Positions 20,835-29,788 of a stretch of DNA of 44,930 nt are shown piece after piece. The stretch is taken from positions 1-44,930 of IMG/VR virus record IMGVR_UViG_3300048928_000594. One strand, given 5' to 3'. Positions within the stretch are counted from its first letter, which is position 1. Each line of letters starts with the position of its first letter. Source of the stretch: a virus. The notes beneath the pieces were generated by a model that searched no databases, was not told where the DNA came from, and worked only from the letters and a program-made list of their open reading frames with translations. A program made the position numbers and the translations under genes.

Positions 20835-21284
20835 ATGGCAGCACTTAAACCTGACGTGAAAGCTTTCATCGTTCAGGCTCTCGCCTGCTTTGACACACCG
20901 TCTCAGGTTGTAGAGTCTGTCCATAAAGAGTTCGGCATCGCAATAACAAGGCAGCAGGTCGAATCGCACGACCCGACGAAGGCAAGCGGGAAGGGGCTGG
21001 CTCAGAAGTGGGTTGATCTATTCCACGACACCCGTAAGCGTTTCCAGACCGAACTGAGTGACATACCGATCGCCAATAAAGCATATCGTCTCCGCGCTTT
21101 AGACCGGATGATGACCAAAGCCGAAAACATGAGGAACATGGCGCTTGCAGCCTCTCTGATGGAGCAGGCAGCCAAAGAGTGCGGTGATGCATACACCAAT
21201 AAGCAGAAGCTTGAACACTCAGGCGGCCTTGCCGTTAGCTCAGTTGCTTCTGTCATGGACGAAATAGGAGATGATGACCTGTAA
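20835..21284 (+). CDS. Terminase small subunit (DUF2280)
   Basis: The 149-residue protein matches DUF2280: MAALKPDVKAFIVQALACFDTPSQVVESVHKEFGIAITRQQVESHDPTK, then WVDLFHDTRKRFQTELSDIPIANKAYRLRALDRM. The N-terminal half is a helix-turn-helix expected to recognise the pac or cos site. It is followed 9 bp later by the large subunit. Confidence 0.87.
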   Translation: MAALKPDVKAFIVQALACFDTPSQVVESVHKEFGIAITRQQVESHDPTKASGKGLAQKWVDLFHDTRKRFQTELSDIPIANKAYRLRALDRMMTKAENMRNMALAASLMEQAAKECGDAYTNKQKLEHSGGLAVSSVASVMDEIGDDDL

Positions 21285-21293
21285 GGAGTCGCT

Positions 21294-22769
21294 GTGTTAA
21301 CTGAAAAGCAGAAAGCTCTCCTGAAAAACAGGTTTTGGCGTCTCAACCACCTCTACAAAATTAAAGATAAAAATGGTCAGTGTGTAACGTTCAAGATGAC
21401 GCCAGAGCAACTGGAGTATTTCGACGGCATGCACGACCGTAACGTGATACTGAAAGCGCGTCAGCTGGGCTTCACCACTGAGATGTGCATCATCCAGCTT
21501 GATCTGGCGATCTTCCACAAAAAAGAATGCGCTCTGATCGCTCACTCCCTTCCGGACTCAGAAAGGCTGTTCCGAAACAAAACGCAGTTTGCCTATCAGC
21601 GAATGCCTGACGATATCAAGCTGGCCAACCCGCTTGTTAAAGAGACAACCAGTGAGTATGTATTCGCAAAAGGGGGGAGCGTAACGGTATCAACCTCATT
21701 CCGAGGCGGAACGCTGTACAGCCTGCATGTCTCTGAGTTCGGTAAGATCTGCGCCAAATGGCCGGATAAAGCGAAAGAGATTGTGACGGGCGCGTTTGAG
21801 GCTGTCCCACTTGGCGGGAAGATCACCCTCGAAAGCACAGCTGAAGGCCGGGCGGGGTATTTCTACGACTATTGCAGTGAAGCTGAGAAAGCGATGCTGC
21901 AGGGTAAGGCGCTTTCCAACCTCGACTGGAAGTTCTTTTTCTTCTCCTGGTGGAAGAATCCGCAGTATGCAATCGACCCGGTTGAACCGCTGCCAGCGCG
22001 CCTGGTTGAATACTTCGCCGAGATGGAGGCGAAGCACGGCGTTGTACTGAATGAGCGCCAGAAAGCCTGGTATCACGCCAAAGAGAAAACTCTCGGCGAT
22101 GACATGAAGCGCGAGTACCCGACCATTCCGGCGGAGGCGTTTCAGCAGTCTGTCGAGGGCGCGTATTACGCCAAACAGTTCCGCTGGCTCTACACCAACA
22201 AGCGAATCGGGCAAATCCCTGACAACTCACACCTCCCGGTTCATACGTTCTGGGATATCGGCGTGGGCGACTCGACGGCGATCTGGTTCGTTCGTGAGGT
22301 CGGTACCGAATTCCACGTTATCGACTACTACGAAAACTCAGGTGAGGGCCTGAGGCACTACATGAAGGTGCTGAAAGACCGCGGCTATGAGTACGGCGAG
22401 CACTGGGGCCCACACGATATCGAAAACCGCGAGTTCGGCGCAGACGCGAAGTCACGCAAAGAACTGGCGCAAGAGGGCTACGAGATTGACGGCCAGATGT
22501 ACTCCATGACCTTCAATGTTGTGCCGAAGGCAGGCGTCGACACCGGCATCGAGTCGGTTCGTGAGATTCTTCCATCATGCGTGTTCGATGAAGAGAAGTG
22601 CGCCGAAGGCATCTCTCACCTCGAAGGCTACCGCAAGGAGTGGGACGACAAGCGCGGCTGCTGGAAAGATAAACCTCTTCACGATTTCACCTCTCACGGC
22701 GCTGACGGCTTCCGTTACTTTGCTGTAGCGAAGAACAACCGCAAGCAGGTCGGCGCAGTATTCTTCTAA
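21294..22769 (+). CDS. Terminase large subunit
   Basis: The 491-residue protein has an ATPase domain with Walker A-like KARQLGFTT (residues ~54-62) and a Walker B-like segment LYSLHVSEFGK. The C-terminal nuclease starts at HTFWDIGVGDSTAIWF, with further acidic residues in GPHDIENREFG. It powers DNA packaging and cuts the concatemer. The start is GTG with AAGGAGTC. It is followed 11 bp later by the portal gene. Headful versus cohesive-end packaging cannot be decided from sequence alone. Confidence 0.95.
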   Translation: MLTEKQKALLKNRFWRLNHLYKIKDKNGQCVTFKMTPEQLEYFDGMHDRNVILKARQLGFTTEMCIIQLDLAIFHKKECALIAHSLPDSERLFRNKTQFAYQRMPDDIKLANPLVKETTSEYVFAKGGSVTVSTSFRGGTLYSLHVSEFGKICAKWPDKAKEIVTGAFEAVPLGGKITLESTAEGRAGYFYDYCSEAEKAMLQGKALSNLDWKFFFFSWWKNPQYAIDPVEPLPARLVEYFAEMEAKHGVVLNERQKAWYHAKEKTLGDDMKREYPTIPAEAFQQSVEGAYYAKQFRWLYTNKRIGQIPDNSHLPVHTFWDIGVGDSTAIWFVREVGTEFHVIDYYENSGEGLRHYMKVLKDRGYEYGEHWGPHDIENREFGADAKSRKELAQEGYEIDGQMYSMTFNVVPKAGVDTGIESVREILPSCVFDEEKCAEGISHLEGYRKEWDDKRGCWKDKPLHDFTSHGADGFRYFAVAKNNRKQVGAVFF

Positions 22770-22780
22770 GGAGCTCATCA

Positions 22781-24226
22781 GTGAGTGAATTAAGCACCGG
22801 GGAGCAGTTCCTCGTTAATGCCCTTGCTGATGCTATCGGGCGGCAGCGCATGCTGTATGCAGGTCAGCCGGGGAATACCAAACGCACGAAGCTGTGGGAT
22901 GAGTTCGGCTACCCGAATAACCTCGAATTTGATCGCTACTATCGGGCCTACGAGCGTAACGCTGTGGCTTATGCTGCGGTGCACAAGTTGCTCGAATCCT
23001 GCTGGATGGATAACCCGACAATCATCGACGGCGAGGAAGCCAAAGAGGCGACCAAAACCACTGACTGGGAGAAGTCGGTAACGAAGATGCTGAAGAAGCA
23101 CTGGCCGAAGATTAAGGACGCGGATCGTCGCAACCTTGTCGGCCGGTATTCGGCGCTTCTTATCCAGTTCAGGGATGGCAGAGAGTGGTTCGAACCTGTC
23201 GATCGTGTTGTTGTCACCAGGAAGAAAGAAAAAGCAATTGTTAAGCTCATTCCTGCCTGGGAATCTCAGGTAAAGCCGGGAAACTTCGACACCGACACGC
23301 TTTCAGAAACCTACGGCCAGCCTGTTTCGTACAACTTCAACGAACAGCCGGTCGGCGATGACGGTACCTACGGCCCGGTGCGCGGAGTTACCGTTCACCC
23401 CGATCGAATCATCATCCTCTGCGAAGGATCAGAGGATGAAAATATGCTCTCAGGCGTGCCTTTCCTGCGTGCGGGTTATAACAAACTACTCGACCTTGAG
23501 AAGGTTTCCGGCGGCAGCGCCGAGGGCTTTCTGAAGAACGCCAGCCGCCAGCTTGGTATCGCATTTGATAAAGAGACCAACATGGCAGCGCTCAAACAGG
23601 CTGCTACGGATGCTGGCTTCAAAGATTTAGGCGATGCGCTGAACGACAAAGTCTCCAGGATGAATCGCGGTACCGACGCCGCTCTCGTTATGCAGGCCGG
23701 TACGCCGTCCGTTCTCTCGGTTGCCCCGGCTGACCCCAAGCCAACCTGGGAGGTCACCGCCAACGAGTTCGCCGCATCAATCCAGTGCCCGTTCACCATT
23801 CTTTTCGGTCAGCAGACGGGGCGACTTGCCTCCGATGAGGATAAAACAGACTGGGCTAAGCGTTGCAATGGTCGACGCTGGGGCTTCATGACCTCGGTAA
23901 TCGAGACGTTGCTGGAGCGCTTCTGGATGCTTGGCGTCATTGATGCTCCATCCTCCGGTGAGGTAACTCTGGCATGGTCTGATCTGCTCGCTCCGAGCGA
24001 GAAAGAGAAGATTGCCAACATGCAGGCCATGGCTACTGTGGCTAAAGACACTCAGCAAGCCTTCGGTACGCCAGCTGTCGAACCCAATGAGGTGCGCGCT
24101 GTTGGCGAGCTTGAGCCGCTGCCTGATGTTGAAACGCCAGACCCGAATGCAAAGGTGACTACCGTTGATCCTCTCAACCCAGCAGAAGAGAATCGGGACG
24201 CCGATCGTACCGCGCAACAAAGCTGA
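22781..24226 (+). CDS. Portal protein (DUF1073 family)
   Basis: The 481-residue protein matches DUF1073 portal proteins: RYYRAYERNAVAYAAVHKLLESCWMDNPTI at the N-terminus, then PEIxF-like regions including GVPFLRAGYNKLLDLEKVSGGSAEGFLKNASRQLGI and FAASIQCPFTILFGQQTGRLASDEDK. It forms the dodecameric DNA channel at the capsid vertex. The Pfam entry for this family is also named after the anti-CBASS protein Acb1; that label does not imply anti-CBASS activity here. The start is GTG with AAGGAGCTC. Confidence 0.92.
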   Translation: MSELSTGEQFLVNALADAIGRQRMLYAGQPGNTKRTKLWDEFGYPNNLEFDRYYRAYERNAVAYAAVHKLLESCWMDNPTIIDGEEAKEATKTTDWEKSVTKMLKKHWPKIKDADRRNLVGRYSALLIQFRDGREWFEPVDRVVVTRKKEKAIVKLIPAWESQVKPGNFDTDTLSETYGQPVSYNFNEQPVGDDGTYGPVRGVTVHPDRIIILCEGSEDENMLSGVPFLRAGYNKLLDLEKVSGGSAEGFLKNASRQLGIAFDKETNMAALKQAATDAGFKDLGDALNDKVSRMNRGTDAALVMQAGTPSVLSVAPADPKPTWEVTANEFAASIQCPFTILFGQQTGRLASDEDKTDWAKRCNGRRWGFMTSVIETLLERFWMLGVIDAPSSGEVTLAWSDLLAPSEKEKIANMQAMATVAKDTQQAFGTPAVEPNEVRAVGELEPLPDVETPDPNAKVTTVDPLNPAEENRDADRTAQQS

Positions 24227-25151
24227 CCCGACACAATCCGCCCGGCAGGTTAGCCGGATGTTCAGGGATATCGAAGAGCGGTATCTCAACATCAAGCGCC
24301 AGCTCAAAGAGGTATTCGATCAGCGCCTGACCGGGCGGCAGCGTGAGACCAATGGCGAAAAGTCATGGATGTTGTGCAACAACGATGCCGCTGAGCCTTC
24401 TCTTTACCAGGTGAATGCTGGCACGTACATCTATGACATGACGGCGGCGCAACTCGCTGACCTTTTCCAGATAGTGCAGGCGATACTGGATGGCTCTTTG
24501 CTTGATGGCGGAAGCCAGAACCTTTGGGCGCTTGGGTACGTCGCCGCAGAGTATGAGCGCGGCACGCTTAACGCTTTCACCAACCTGTCCGTGCAGTCAC
24601 CGGCTTACGCCAGCCAGACGACATTACCTCAATTGCTGTCGAGCCCGGCCTATCAGAACCAAATCGCAGCCGCTTACGTCTCTACCTACAGTGACTGGAA
24701 AGGCATCAGCGACACAGCGCGCGCAGACCTCGCTAATGTCATAGCCGACTCGATAGGTCGTGGTGTTAACCCGAGAGAAACCGCTCAGATCGTCAGCAAG
24801 CGCCTCGATGTCAGCATGGCAAAGGCGAAGAACATCGCTCAGACCGAGCAAGTCGGCGCGTTGCGTGAGGCTCAGTGGAATGAGACAGAGTGGACGCAAG
24901 AACGCCTGGGGCTCAATACCGCGATATTGTGGATATCAGCTCTCAAGCCAACAACGAGAGCATCGCATGCAGCACGGCACGGAAAAACTTTCTCGCCCCA
25001 GGAGGTGAGAGATTTTTACTCCAGAGACGGCAACAGGTATCACTGCTACTGCGGAAACATACCGTGCTTGTTGAATGATGATGGGAGCCTGTTCAATAAA
25101 GGGCTGGCGGATAAACTGAAAAAAGAACGTGAAAACTGGAGCGAAAGTTGA
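24165..25151 (+). CDS. Minor head protein, phage Mu F/SPP1 gp7-like
   Basis: The 328-residue protein has the Mu F-like head morphogenesis domain in its C-terminal half: DLANVIADSIGRGVNPRETAQIVSKRLDVSMAKAKNIAQTEQVGALREAQW, then TTRASHAARHGKTFSPQEV and the end YHCYCGNIPCLLNDDG. The start is TTG at 24165, with AAGGTGAC upstream. The N-terminal PRNKADPTQSARQV fits family members, so the later ATG would be too short. It overlaps the portal gene by 62 bp. Confidence 0.9.
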   Translation: MILSTQQKRIGTPIVPRNKADPTQSARQVSRMFRDIEERYLNIKRQLKEVFDQRLTGRQRETNGEKSWMLCNNDAAEPSLYQVNAGTYIYDMTAAQLADLFQIVQAILDGSLLDGGSQNLWALGYVAAEYERGTLNAFTNLSVQSPAYASQTTLPQLLSSPAYQNQIAAAYVSTYSDWKGISDTARADLANVIADSIGRGVNPRETAQIVSKRLDVSMAKAKNIAQTEQVGALREAQWNETEWTQERLGLNTAILWISALKPTTRASHAARHGKTFSPQEVRDFYSRDGNRYHCYCGNIPCLLNDDGSLFNKGLADKLKKERENWSES

Positions 25152-25191
25152 TCTAAGATAGCCTCAATCAAAGGCATAAAGAGGCTCAGAA

Positions 25192-25503
25192 ATGGAAATA
25201 CGTAAGGTAGGTCAGAGACTATATAACGTTCTCTGGAATGCAAATGTAAGAAACAATGACCGTCCAACATTTCTCACAATCGAACAAATAATGAGTGAGA
25301 TTAATGTCGATGTGAAAAACATTGTCACGCGAGATCAGGTTGTTGATGTGATTTTAAATGATCCATTTAGGCAAATAGACTTTCGCGGGGTGGCTTGTGA
25401 TAACACTCGAATGTTTGAAACAAAAGAAGTTAATGGGGTTCTCGAATCCGTCAGGCTTCCTGAATCGCCTTATAAATACCCAAAAGATTGGGGATTAGAA
25501 TAA
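25192..25503 (+). CDS. AT-rich hypothetical gene inserted in the head operon (103 aa)
   Basis: The 103-residue product begins MEIRKVGQRLYNVLWNANVRNNDRPTFLTIEQIMSE and has no motif I know. Composition is distinctly AT-rich against GC-rich structural genes. It is placed between the Mu F-like and DUF2213 genes and ends 8 bp before an intrinsic terminator. This cassette form (foreign composition plus its own terminator) is typical of a moron. No convincing private promoter was found; the gene may be read from pR'. Confidence 0.68.
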   Translation: MEIRKVGQRLYNVLWNANVRNNDRPTFLTIEQIMSEINVDVKNIVTRDQVVDVILNDPFRQIDFRGVACDNTRMFETKEVNGVLESVRLPESPYKYPKDWGLE

Positions 25504-25510
25504 ACATACT

Positions 25511-25534
25511 AGGTCGCTACGGCGGCCTTTTTAT
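25511..25534 (+). terminator. Intrinsic terminator after the head-operon moron
   Basis: AGGTCGC pairs with GCGGCCT (one G-T pair) and is followed by TTTTTATT. It lies between head genes, so late transcription must read through. Confidence 0.8.
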
Positions 25535-25563
25535 TGCCTGAAATCCACCAATGAGGACCCAGC

Positions 25564-26958
25564 ATGAAACGCAACCGCGTTAACGTGCTGACCGTCGTCA
25601 ACTCCGCTTCAAACATCACCACTGAAACCATCGACGGCAAGCCACATATCGTGGTTCGCGGCATCACGCCTGTCGTGGACGATATTGTGATGAACCGGAA
25701 GTTGTACCCGGCAGCCGAAATCGAAAAGGCCTACAACACGCTTGAGCGTAACCCGATGCCGCTGGGCCACCCGAAAGTGGACGGCAAGCATGTGTCGGCG
25801 CGAGATGTCCGGGCGGTGAACAACTACCACGTCGGTGCCTGGCTGCAGAACGTCAGCCACAAAGATGGCAAGGTCAGCGGCGATATGTACGTCGACCGCC
25901 AGTACGCCGAATCCAGTGAGAAGGGTAAGCGCCTGATCAACCGGCTGGATGAGATGGTTGCTGGCACCAATACCGAGGCCATCCACATCTCCACCGGCTT
26001 GCTGTATTCCGGCATCACTGCCAATGGTGAATCGAAGGGCAAGAAGTACAACGAGATCGCCACCAACATGATGTTTGACCATGTGGCGGTGCTGCTGGAC
26101 GAGCCCGGCGCGGGGACGCCTGAAGAGGGCGTCGGCATCTTTGTTAATGCCGAAGGTGACGAGCAGGAGATTGAGATTGCTCACCTCGCTGACGCTTCTG
26201 ACTGCACCCGGGAAGGCCTGCTGAATAAGACGAAGTTCTTTTTCACCAACGCCTCAAACTTCTCCTTCGACGATATCCAGCGCGCCATCAGCGACAAGCT
26301 TCGCGAAGGCCGCTCAAAAGACTCCTTCCTCTGGCCCGAGTCAGTTTGGCCAGACACCTTCATCTATCGCGATGAAGCGAAATATTTCAAACAGAAGTAC
26401 CTCATCGATGAGGGCGGCAAGGCCGTTTTCGTCGGCGAACCTGTAGAAGTCGTGCGCAAACCCACTGAGTACGAAATTAAAACCAACGGAGAGAACGATC
26501 CGATGAAAGATCTGATTATCAATGCGCTGAAAGCCGCTGGTAAGCCGACCGAAGGCAAGTCCGATGCTGAGCTGATGGACGCTTACAACCAGATGGCCGC
26601 CGAAAAGGCAGCGAAAACCGAAACGCCTGAAGAGAAGGCCGCCCGCGAAAAAAAAGAAGCGGATGAGAAAAAGGCGAAAGAGCAGGCTACCAACAGCGAG
26701 CAAGCCCCCGCCTGGTTCGCGCCGTTTGCCGACAAGCTCAACGCCATCGAAAGCGGTCTTGCTGTGAACGCCGACAAAGAGAAAGGCGAAAAGCGCGCTG
26801 CGGTTAAAGCTAAGTTCCAGCTCGACGATATGGCAGTCAACGCGCTTGATGGTGCCGCGCTCGATGGCCTGTATGCGCAGTGCCACACCTCCACCGGCCT
26901 GAATGGTGCATTCCGCCAGGCTACCAACACTCAATCTGTCAGCGAAATGCCGGAGTAA
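25564..26958 (+). CDS. DUF2213 head protein (probable maturation protease/scaffold)
   Basis: The 464-residue protein has an N-terminal DUF2213 domain: VRGITPVVDDIVMNRKLYPAAEIEKAYNTLERNPMPLGHP, followed by HISTGLLYSG and FDHVAVLLDEPGAGTPEEGVGIFV. A middle segment (~220-300) holds EGLLNKTKFFFTNASNFSFDDIQRAISDKLREG, and the C-terminal ~150 residues are a charged coiled-coil (EEKAAREKKEADEKKAKEQA) like a scaffold. In other phages DUF2213 proteins take the protease-scaffold position upstream of capsid. It precedes the decoration and capsid genes. Confidence 0.85.
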   Translation: MKRNRVNVLTVVNSASNITTETIDGKPHIVVRGITPVVDDIVMNRKLYPAAEIEKAYNTLERNPMPLGHPKVDGKHVSARDVRAVNNYHVGAWLQNVSHKDGKVSGDMYVDRQYAESSEKGKRLINRLDEMVAGTNTEAIHISTGLLYSGITANGESKGKKYNEIATNMMFDHVAVLLDEPGAGTPEEGVGIFVNAEGDEQEIEIAHLADASDCTREGLLNKTKFFFTNASNFSFDDIQRAISDKLREGRSKDSFLWPESVWPDTFIYRDEAKYFKQKYLIDEGGKAVFVGEPVEVVRKPTEYEIKTNGENDPMKDLIINALKAAGKPTEGKSDAELMDAYNQMAAEKAAKTETPEEKAAREKKEADEKKAKEQATNSEQAPAWFAPFADKLNAIESGLAVNADKEKGEKRAAVKAKFQLDDMAVNALDGAALDGLYAQCHTSTGLNGAFRQATNTQSVSEMPE

Positions 26959-26961
26959 ATA

Positions 26962-27396
26962 ATGGCTAAAGATGGAAAGCATGTGATCCACGCGGGCGGC
27001 GTATTCCCTAATCCGCTGCTCAACCGTGAAGGCGGCGCTGCCGCGTCAACTCTGCCGGGCACTGTGGGCTTCTTCAGCACCGCTGACAAGTTCACTGCGT
27101 CGGTAGCCGGTGCTGAAAGCGCTATCAAGTACGTGGCTAACAAAGACTACCTCCGCTGCCTGAGCGTTGATGATGCTATCGCGGCTAATGAGCTGGTGAT
27201 CGGTATTCACCCGCTGCCGGGTATGTTCCTCAATGTGCGCGCGGCGGCAGGCACCTACACCAAAGGCCAGCCGGTTGCTGTCGCTAATGGTCGCGTTACC
27301 GCTGTAACTGCGGATGCCGCGGTTTTCGCTTATGTCGAAGAAGATAAAGCCGTCACTGCGGTGGCCGGCGATCTGATTCGCGTTGTGTTCAAGTAA
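26962..27396 (+). CDS. Capsid decoration/structural cement protein
   Basis: The 144-residue protein is Ala/Val/Gly-rich with GMFLNVRAAAGTYTKGQPVAVANGRVTAVTADAAVFAYVEED, typical of small beta-rich head decoration proteins (DUF2190-like). It lies between the DUF2213 gene (3-bp gap) and the major capsid gene, the usual place. It probably stabilises the expanded shell. Confidence 0.75.
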   Translation: MAKDGKHVIHAGGVFPNPLLNREGGAAASTLPGTVGFFSTADKFTASVAGAESAIKYVANKDYLRCLSVDDAIAANELVIGIHPLPGMFLNVRAAAGTYTKGQPVAVANGRVTAVTADAAVFAYVEEDKAVTAVAGDLIRVVFK

Positions 27397-27406
27397 GGAG
27401 CACTGA

Positions 27407-28504
27407 ATGTTTGTATTCTCGAAGTCTATCGGCGAAAAGACCGGTAATTTAGCAATTAACCAGGCTCAGTGGCGCGCCTTGGAAGCTGAGCGCAATGCCA
27501 GTTCGCAAGCCGCAGCTGATTTCCTCGCACGTACACAATTCCGTGGTGCCGCAGAAGATGCGCCGTACCTTGATGCGGCTAACGCCGTTGACGATATCCG
27601 CCGCCTGTACCGCGCTTTCGATACCACCGTCCTGCAGCAGTTTGAACCGAGTACTGAGTTCACATTGCTAAACGACCTGATGCCGCTGTCGCGCTCCGTT
27701 CGTATCGAACAGTCCCGTTACGATTATGCTCGTACCGGCGGTCGCGGCTGGGCTCACACATCCATGTCTGGTCAGGTCGGCGCGGCGCTTGATGCCCGCA
27801 GCTACACCTTCGACGGCACCATGGTTCCGATCCATGATTCGGGCTTCAAGTTCGAATGGCGCGACCCGATCTTCAACAGCCCGTCCGCTCTTCAGTCTCA
27901 GGCTGATGCGCAGCGCGGATCGGTTGAAGATGTGCAACGCAAGTATGTTGACTACATCTTCAACGGCTTCCGCGATAAAGCGGGTAACTTCGCCGTGTTT
28001 GACGGCCTGACCTGGAAAGGCCTGAAAGATGATGAGCGTGTGGCTCAGATTGACCTGGGCGCTTCCGGTCTGAATATCGACTTCACCTCTGGTAATGCAA
28101 CCTCTCAGCAGATGCGCGCTGGCGCAATCGCGCTGCGTGACCAGATGCGCCGCATCAACAGCCAGTATGCAGCGCAGACCTGGTATGTGTCCGGCGAAAT
28201 CATCTCCAACTGGGAGCGCTTCTTCTCCGATAACTACCAGTCCGGTACCGTGATGGATGAAATCCTGAAGCTGACCGGCGTGGCGGCGATCAAAGAAGAC
28301 AGCCAGTTGTCTGGTAACGAAATCGTCATTGTGCCGCTTGGCGCAGGCGTTATCGCTCCGATCGTCGGCCAGGCTATCGGCACCGTTGCATCTCCTCGCC
28401 CGGAATACAACAGCGACTACATCTGGCGCACCTGGGGCGCAATGGGGTTGATGGTCAAACAGGACATCAACAACAAATATTCCGTCATTCACGCATCGAG
28501 CTAA
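27407..28504 (+). CDS. Major capsid protein
   Basis: The 365-residue protein follows the decoration protein. It begins MFVFSKSIGEKTGNLAINQAQWRALEAERNASSQAAADF and includes EQSRYDYARTGGRGWAHTSMSGQVGAALDARSYTFDG, TWYVSGEIISNWERFFSDNY, VMDEILKLTGVAAIKEDSQL and the end YIWRTWGAMGLMVKQDINNKYSVIHAS. The layout is that of HK97-fold/encapsulin-like coat proteins associated with DUF2213 and DUF1073 genes. GGAGCACTGA precedes the ATG. Confidence 0.88.
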   Translation: MFVFSKSIGEKTGNLAINQAQWRALEAERNASSQAAADFLARTQFRGAAEDAPYLDAANAVDDIRRLYRAFDTTVLQQFEPSTEFTLLNDLMPLSRSVRIEQSRYDYARTGGRGWAHTSMSGQVGAALDARSYTFDGTMVPIHDSGFKFEWRDPIFNSPSALQSQADAQRGSVEDVQRKYVDYIFNGFRDKAGNFAVFDGLTWKGLKDDERVAQIDLGASGLNIDFTSGNATSQQMRAGAIALRDQMRRINSQYAAQTWYVSGEIISNWERFFSDNYQSGTVMDEILKLTGVAAIKEDSQLSGNEIVIVPLGAGVIAPIVGQAIGTVASPRPEYNSDYIWRTWGAMGLMVKQDINNKYSVIHASS

Positions 28505-28513
28505 GGATAAATC

Positions 28514-28879
28514 ATGGCACTGGTAGAAATCGTGGCAAACAACCTGCACGCCGGTGCCGACCTCCGCAAACTGGAGGTTGGCTCGGTGGTAGATGTAGAC
28601 GACGCAACGGCTGAGCGCTGGTTACAGACCGGCAAGGCGAAGAAGACTGACCAGAAGAAAGGCGAAAAACTTTCCTTCGAAGTCGCTACACCATCCGTGC
28701 AGACTGCTGATCTGTCTGGACTGCAAAAGCAACACGCCGAAGCGCTGGCGCAGATCGACAAGCTGACCGCTGATGCAGAAGCGAAAGACAAAGCGCACGC
28801 TGACGCGCTGGCAGCAGAAAAGAAACGCGCAGATGATGCAGAAGCCGCGCTGGAAGAACTGAAGAAGAAGGTTAAATAA
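28514..28879 (+). CDS. Head-associated protein with coiled coil (121 aa)
   Basis: The 121-residue product has an N-terminal globular part (KLEVGSVVDVDDATAERWLQTGKAKK) resembling the FluMu/Mu-like domain seen in small head proteins, and a C-terminal coiled coil (LQKQHAEALAQIDKLTADAEAKDKAHADALAAEKKRADDAEAALEELKKKVK). It lies between capsid and connector genes. Role unknown; perhaps head completion. Confidence 0.62.
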   Translation: MALVEIVANNLHAGADLRKLEVGSVVDVDDATAERWLQTGKAKKTDQKKGEKLSFEVATPSVQTADLSGLQKQHAEALAQIDKLTADAEAKDKAHADALAAEKKRADDAEAALEELKKKVK

Positions 28880-28881
28880 CA

Positions 28882-29262
28882 ATGGCGACCCCGGTTACGG
28901 CTGACGACGTGAAAGGCTTCCTCTCCGAATTGGGGTTTGCCATCCCTGACGCTTTGCTTACTCCAATCCTCTACGTGGTAAACAAAATTATCCCTTGCCT
29001 TGAAGGTGCGGGTTATGACGAGTGCACTGCGCAGCTCATTCTTATCTACGCTGCGGCGCTGATGGCTACTTCATCCGGCGCGCGACGTATCAAATCGCAG
29101 TCAGCGCCATCTGGTGCGTCACGTTCATTTGAGTATGGCGACGACGGTGTGACATGGCTGCGTGACACGCTATCTCGCCTCGATACCAGCGGCTGCACCG
29201 GCGAGTTGCCGATCAGTGCCGGTAATGGCGTCGGGTTTTTCGATGTTGTCGGGGGCTGCTGA
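28882..29262 (+). CDS. Head-tail connector protein (DUF7370-like)
   Basis: The 126-residue protein, MATPVTADDVKGFLSELGFAIPDALLTPILYVVNKIIPCLEGAG, then AALMATSSGARRIKSQSAPSGASRSFEYGDDGVTWLRDTLSRLDTSGCTGELP, resembles head-tail adaptor proteins that bind beneath the portal. It directly follows the coiled-coil protein and overlaps the next start by one base. Confidence 0.75.
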   Translation: MATPVTADDVKGFLSELGFAIPDALLTPILYVVNKIIPCLEGAGYDECTAQLILIYAAALMATSSGARRIKSQSAPSGASRSFEYGDDGVTWLRDTLSRLDTSGCTGELPISAGNGVGFFDVVGGC

Positions 29263-29432
29263 TGGCTTGGGTGCCTGTAGAGGTAAAACTGCCGGCGACA
29301 TTCACGCGCGTATGGGTGAAGACCGACACCGGGCGGGAGACCACCGGCCACGTCAAATCTGACGGTCAGTGGTTCATCAACTGCGCGAGCATACGGGCTA
29401 CTGGCGCGAAGGTGCTCAAGTGGAAGGAGTAG
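29262..29432 (+). CDS. Small hypothetical structural-region protein (56 aa)
   Basis: ATG 29262 overlaps the previous stop and gives MAWVPVEVKLPATFTRVWVKTDTGRETTGHVKSDGQWF..., 56 residues in all. The GGTCAGTGGTTCATC region and Trp/Val pattern suggest a small beta domain. A 3-bp gap precedes the next gene. Function unknown. Confidence 0.6.
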   Translation: MAWVPVEVKLPATFTRVWVKTDTGRETTGHVKSDGQWFINCASIRATGAKVLKWKE

Positions 29433-29435
29433 GGC

Positions 29436-29786
29436 ATGTCATCCGCAGCAAACTGGAGCTATACCGCCATGGCTACCATCTGGCGCAAGCTGGAAGGCAA
29501 TGACGAATTTGGCGATCCGCTTGGCTATGCCGAGCCTGAGCAAATCCTCTGTGATTATGAAGGCGGCCTCTCAAAGCGACTCGCGAACCTTGGTGTTGAG
29601 GTCGTAGTTAAAAACACATTCTGGACTGAGTTCACGCTGGCAGCAGCTGGTGATTACTTGCTGATTGGCATGTCGACAGAGGCCGACCCTGTTGTGGCTG
29701 GCGCTGATGAAGTGCGTCAGGTTGTTCAGTATGCCGACACCTTCGAGCGCCTGGCAGATGATTACGCCATCCTGACTGGAGTTTAG
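29436..29786 (+). CDS. Head-closure-like protein (116 aa)
   Basis: The 116-residue protein follows the connector and precedes the HK97 gp10-like gene, the usual head-closure position. Its sequence AATWIRKLEGNDEFGDPLGYAEPEQILCDYE-like start and the beta-rich remainder (VEVVVKNTFWTEFTLAAAGDYLLIGM) fit head-completion proteins. The assignment is mainly from synteny. Confidence 0.65.
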   Translation: MSSAANWSYTAMATIWRKLEGNDEFGDPLGYAEPEQILCDYEGGLSKRLANLGVEVVVKNTFWTEFTLAAAGDYLLIGMSTEADPVVAGADEVRQVVQYADTFERLADDYAILTGV

Positions 29787-29788
29787 AT

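Noticed and set aside
22781-24226. Anti-CBASS Acb1 function of the portal gene
   Set aside because: Only the Pfam family name suggests it; position, length and motifs are those of a DUF1073 portal.
27668-28549. Long 293-residue minus-strand frame
   Set aside because: It lies opposite the major capsid gene and has a low-complexity, shadow-like composition.
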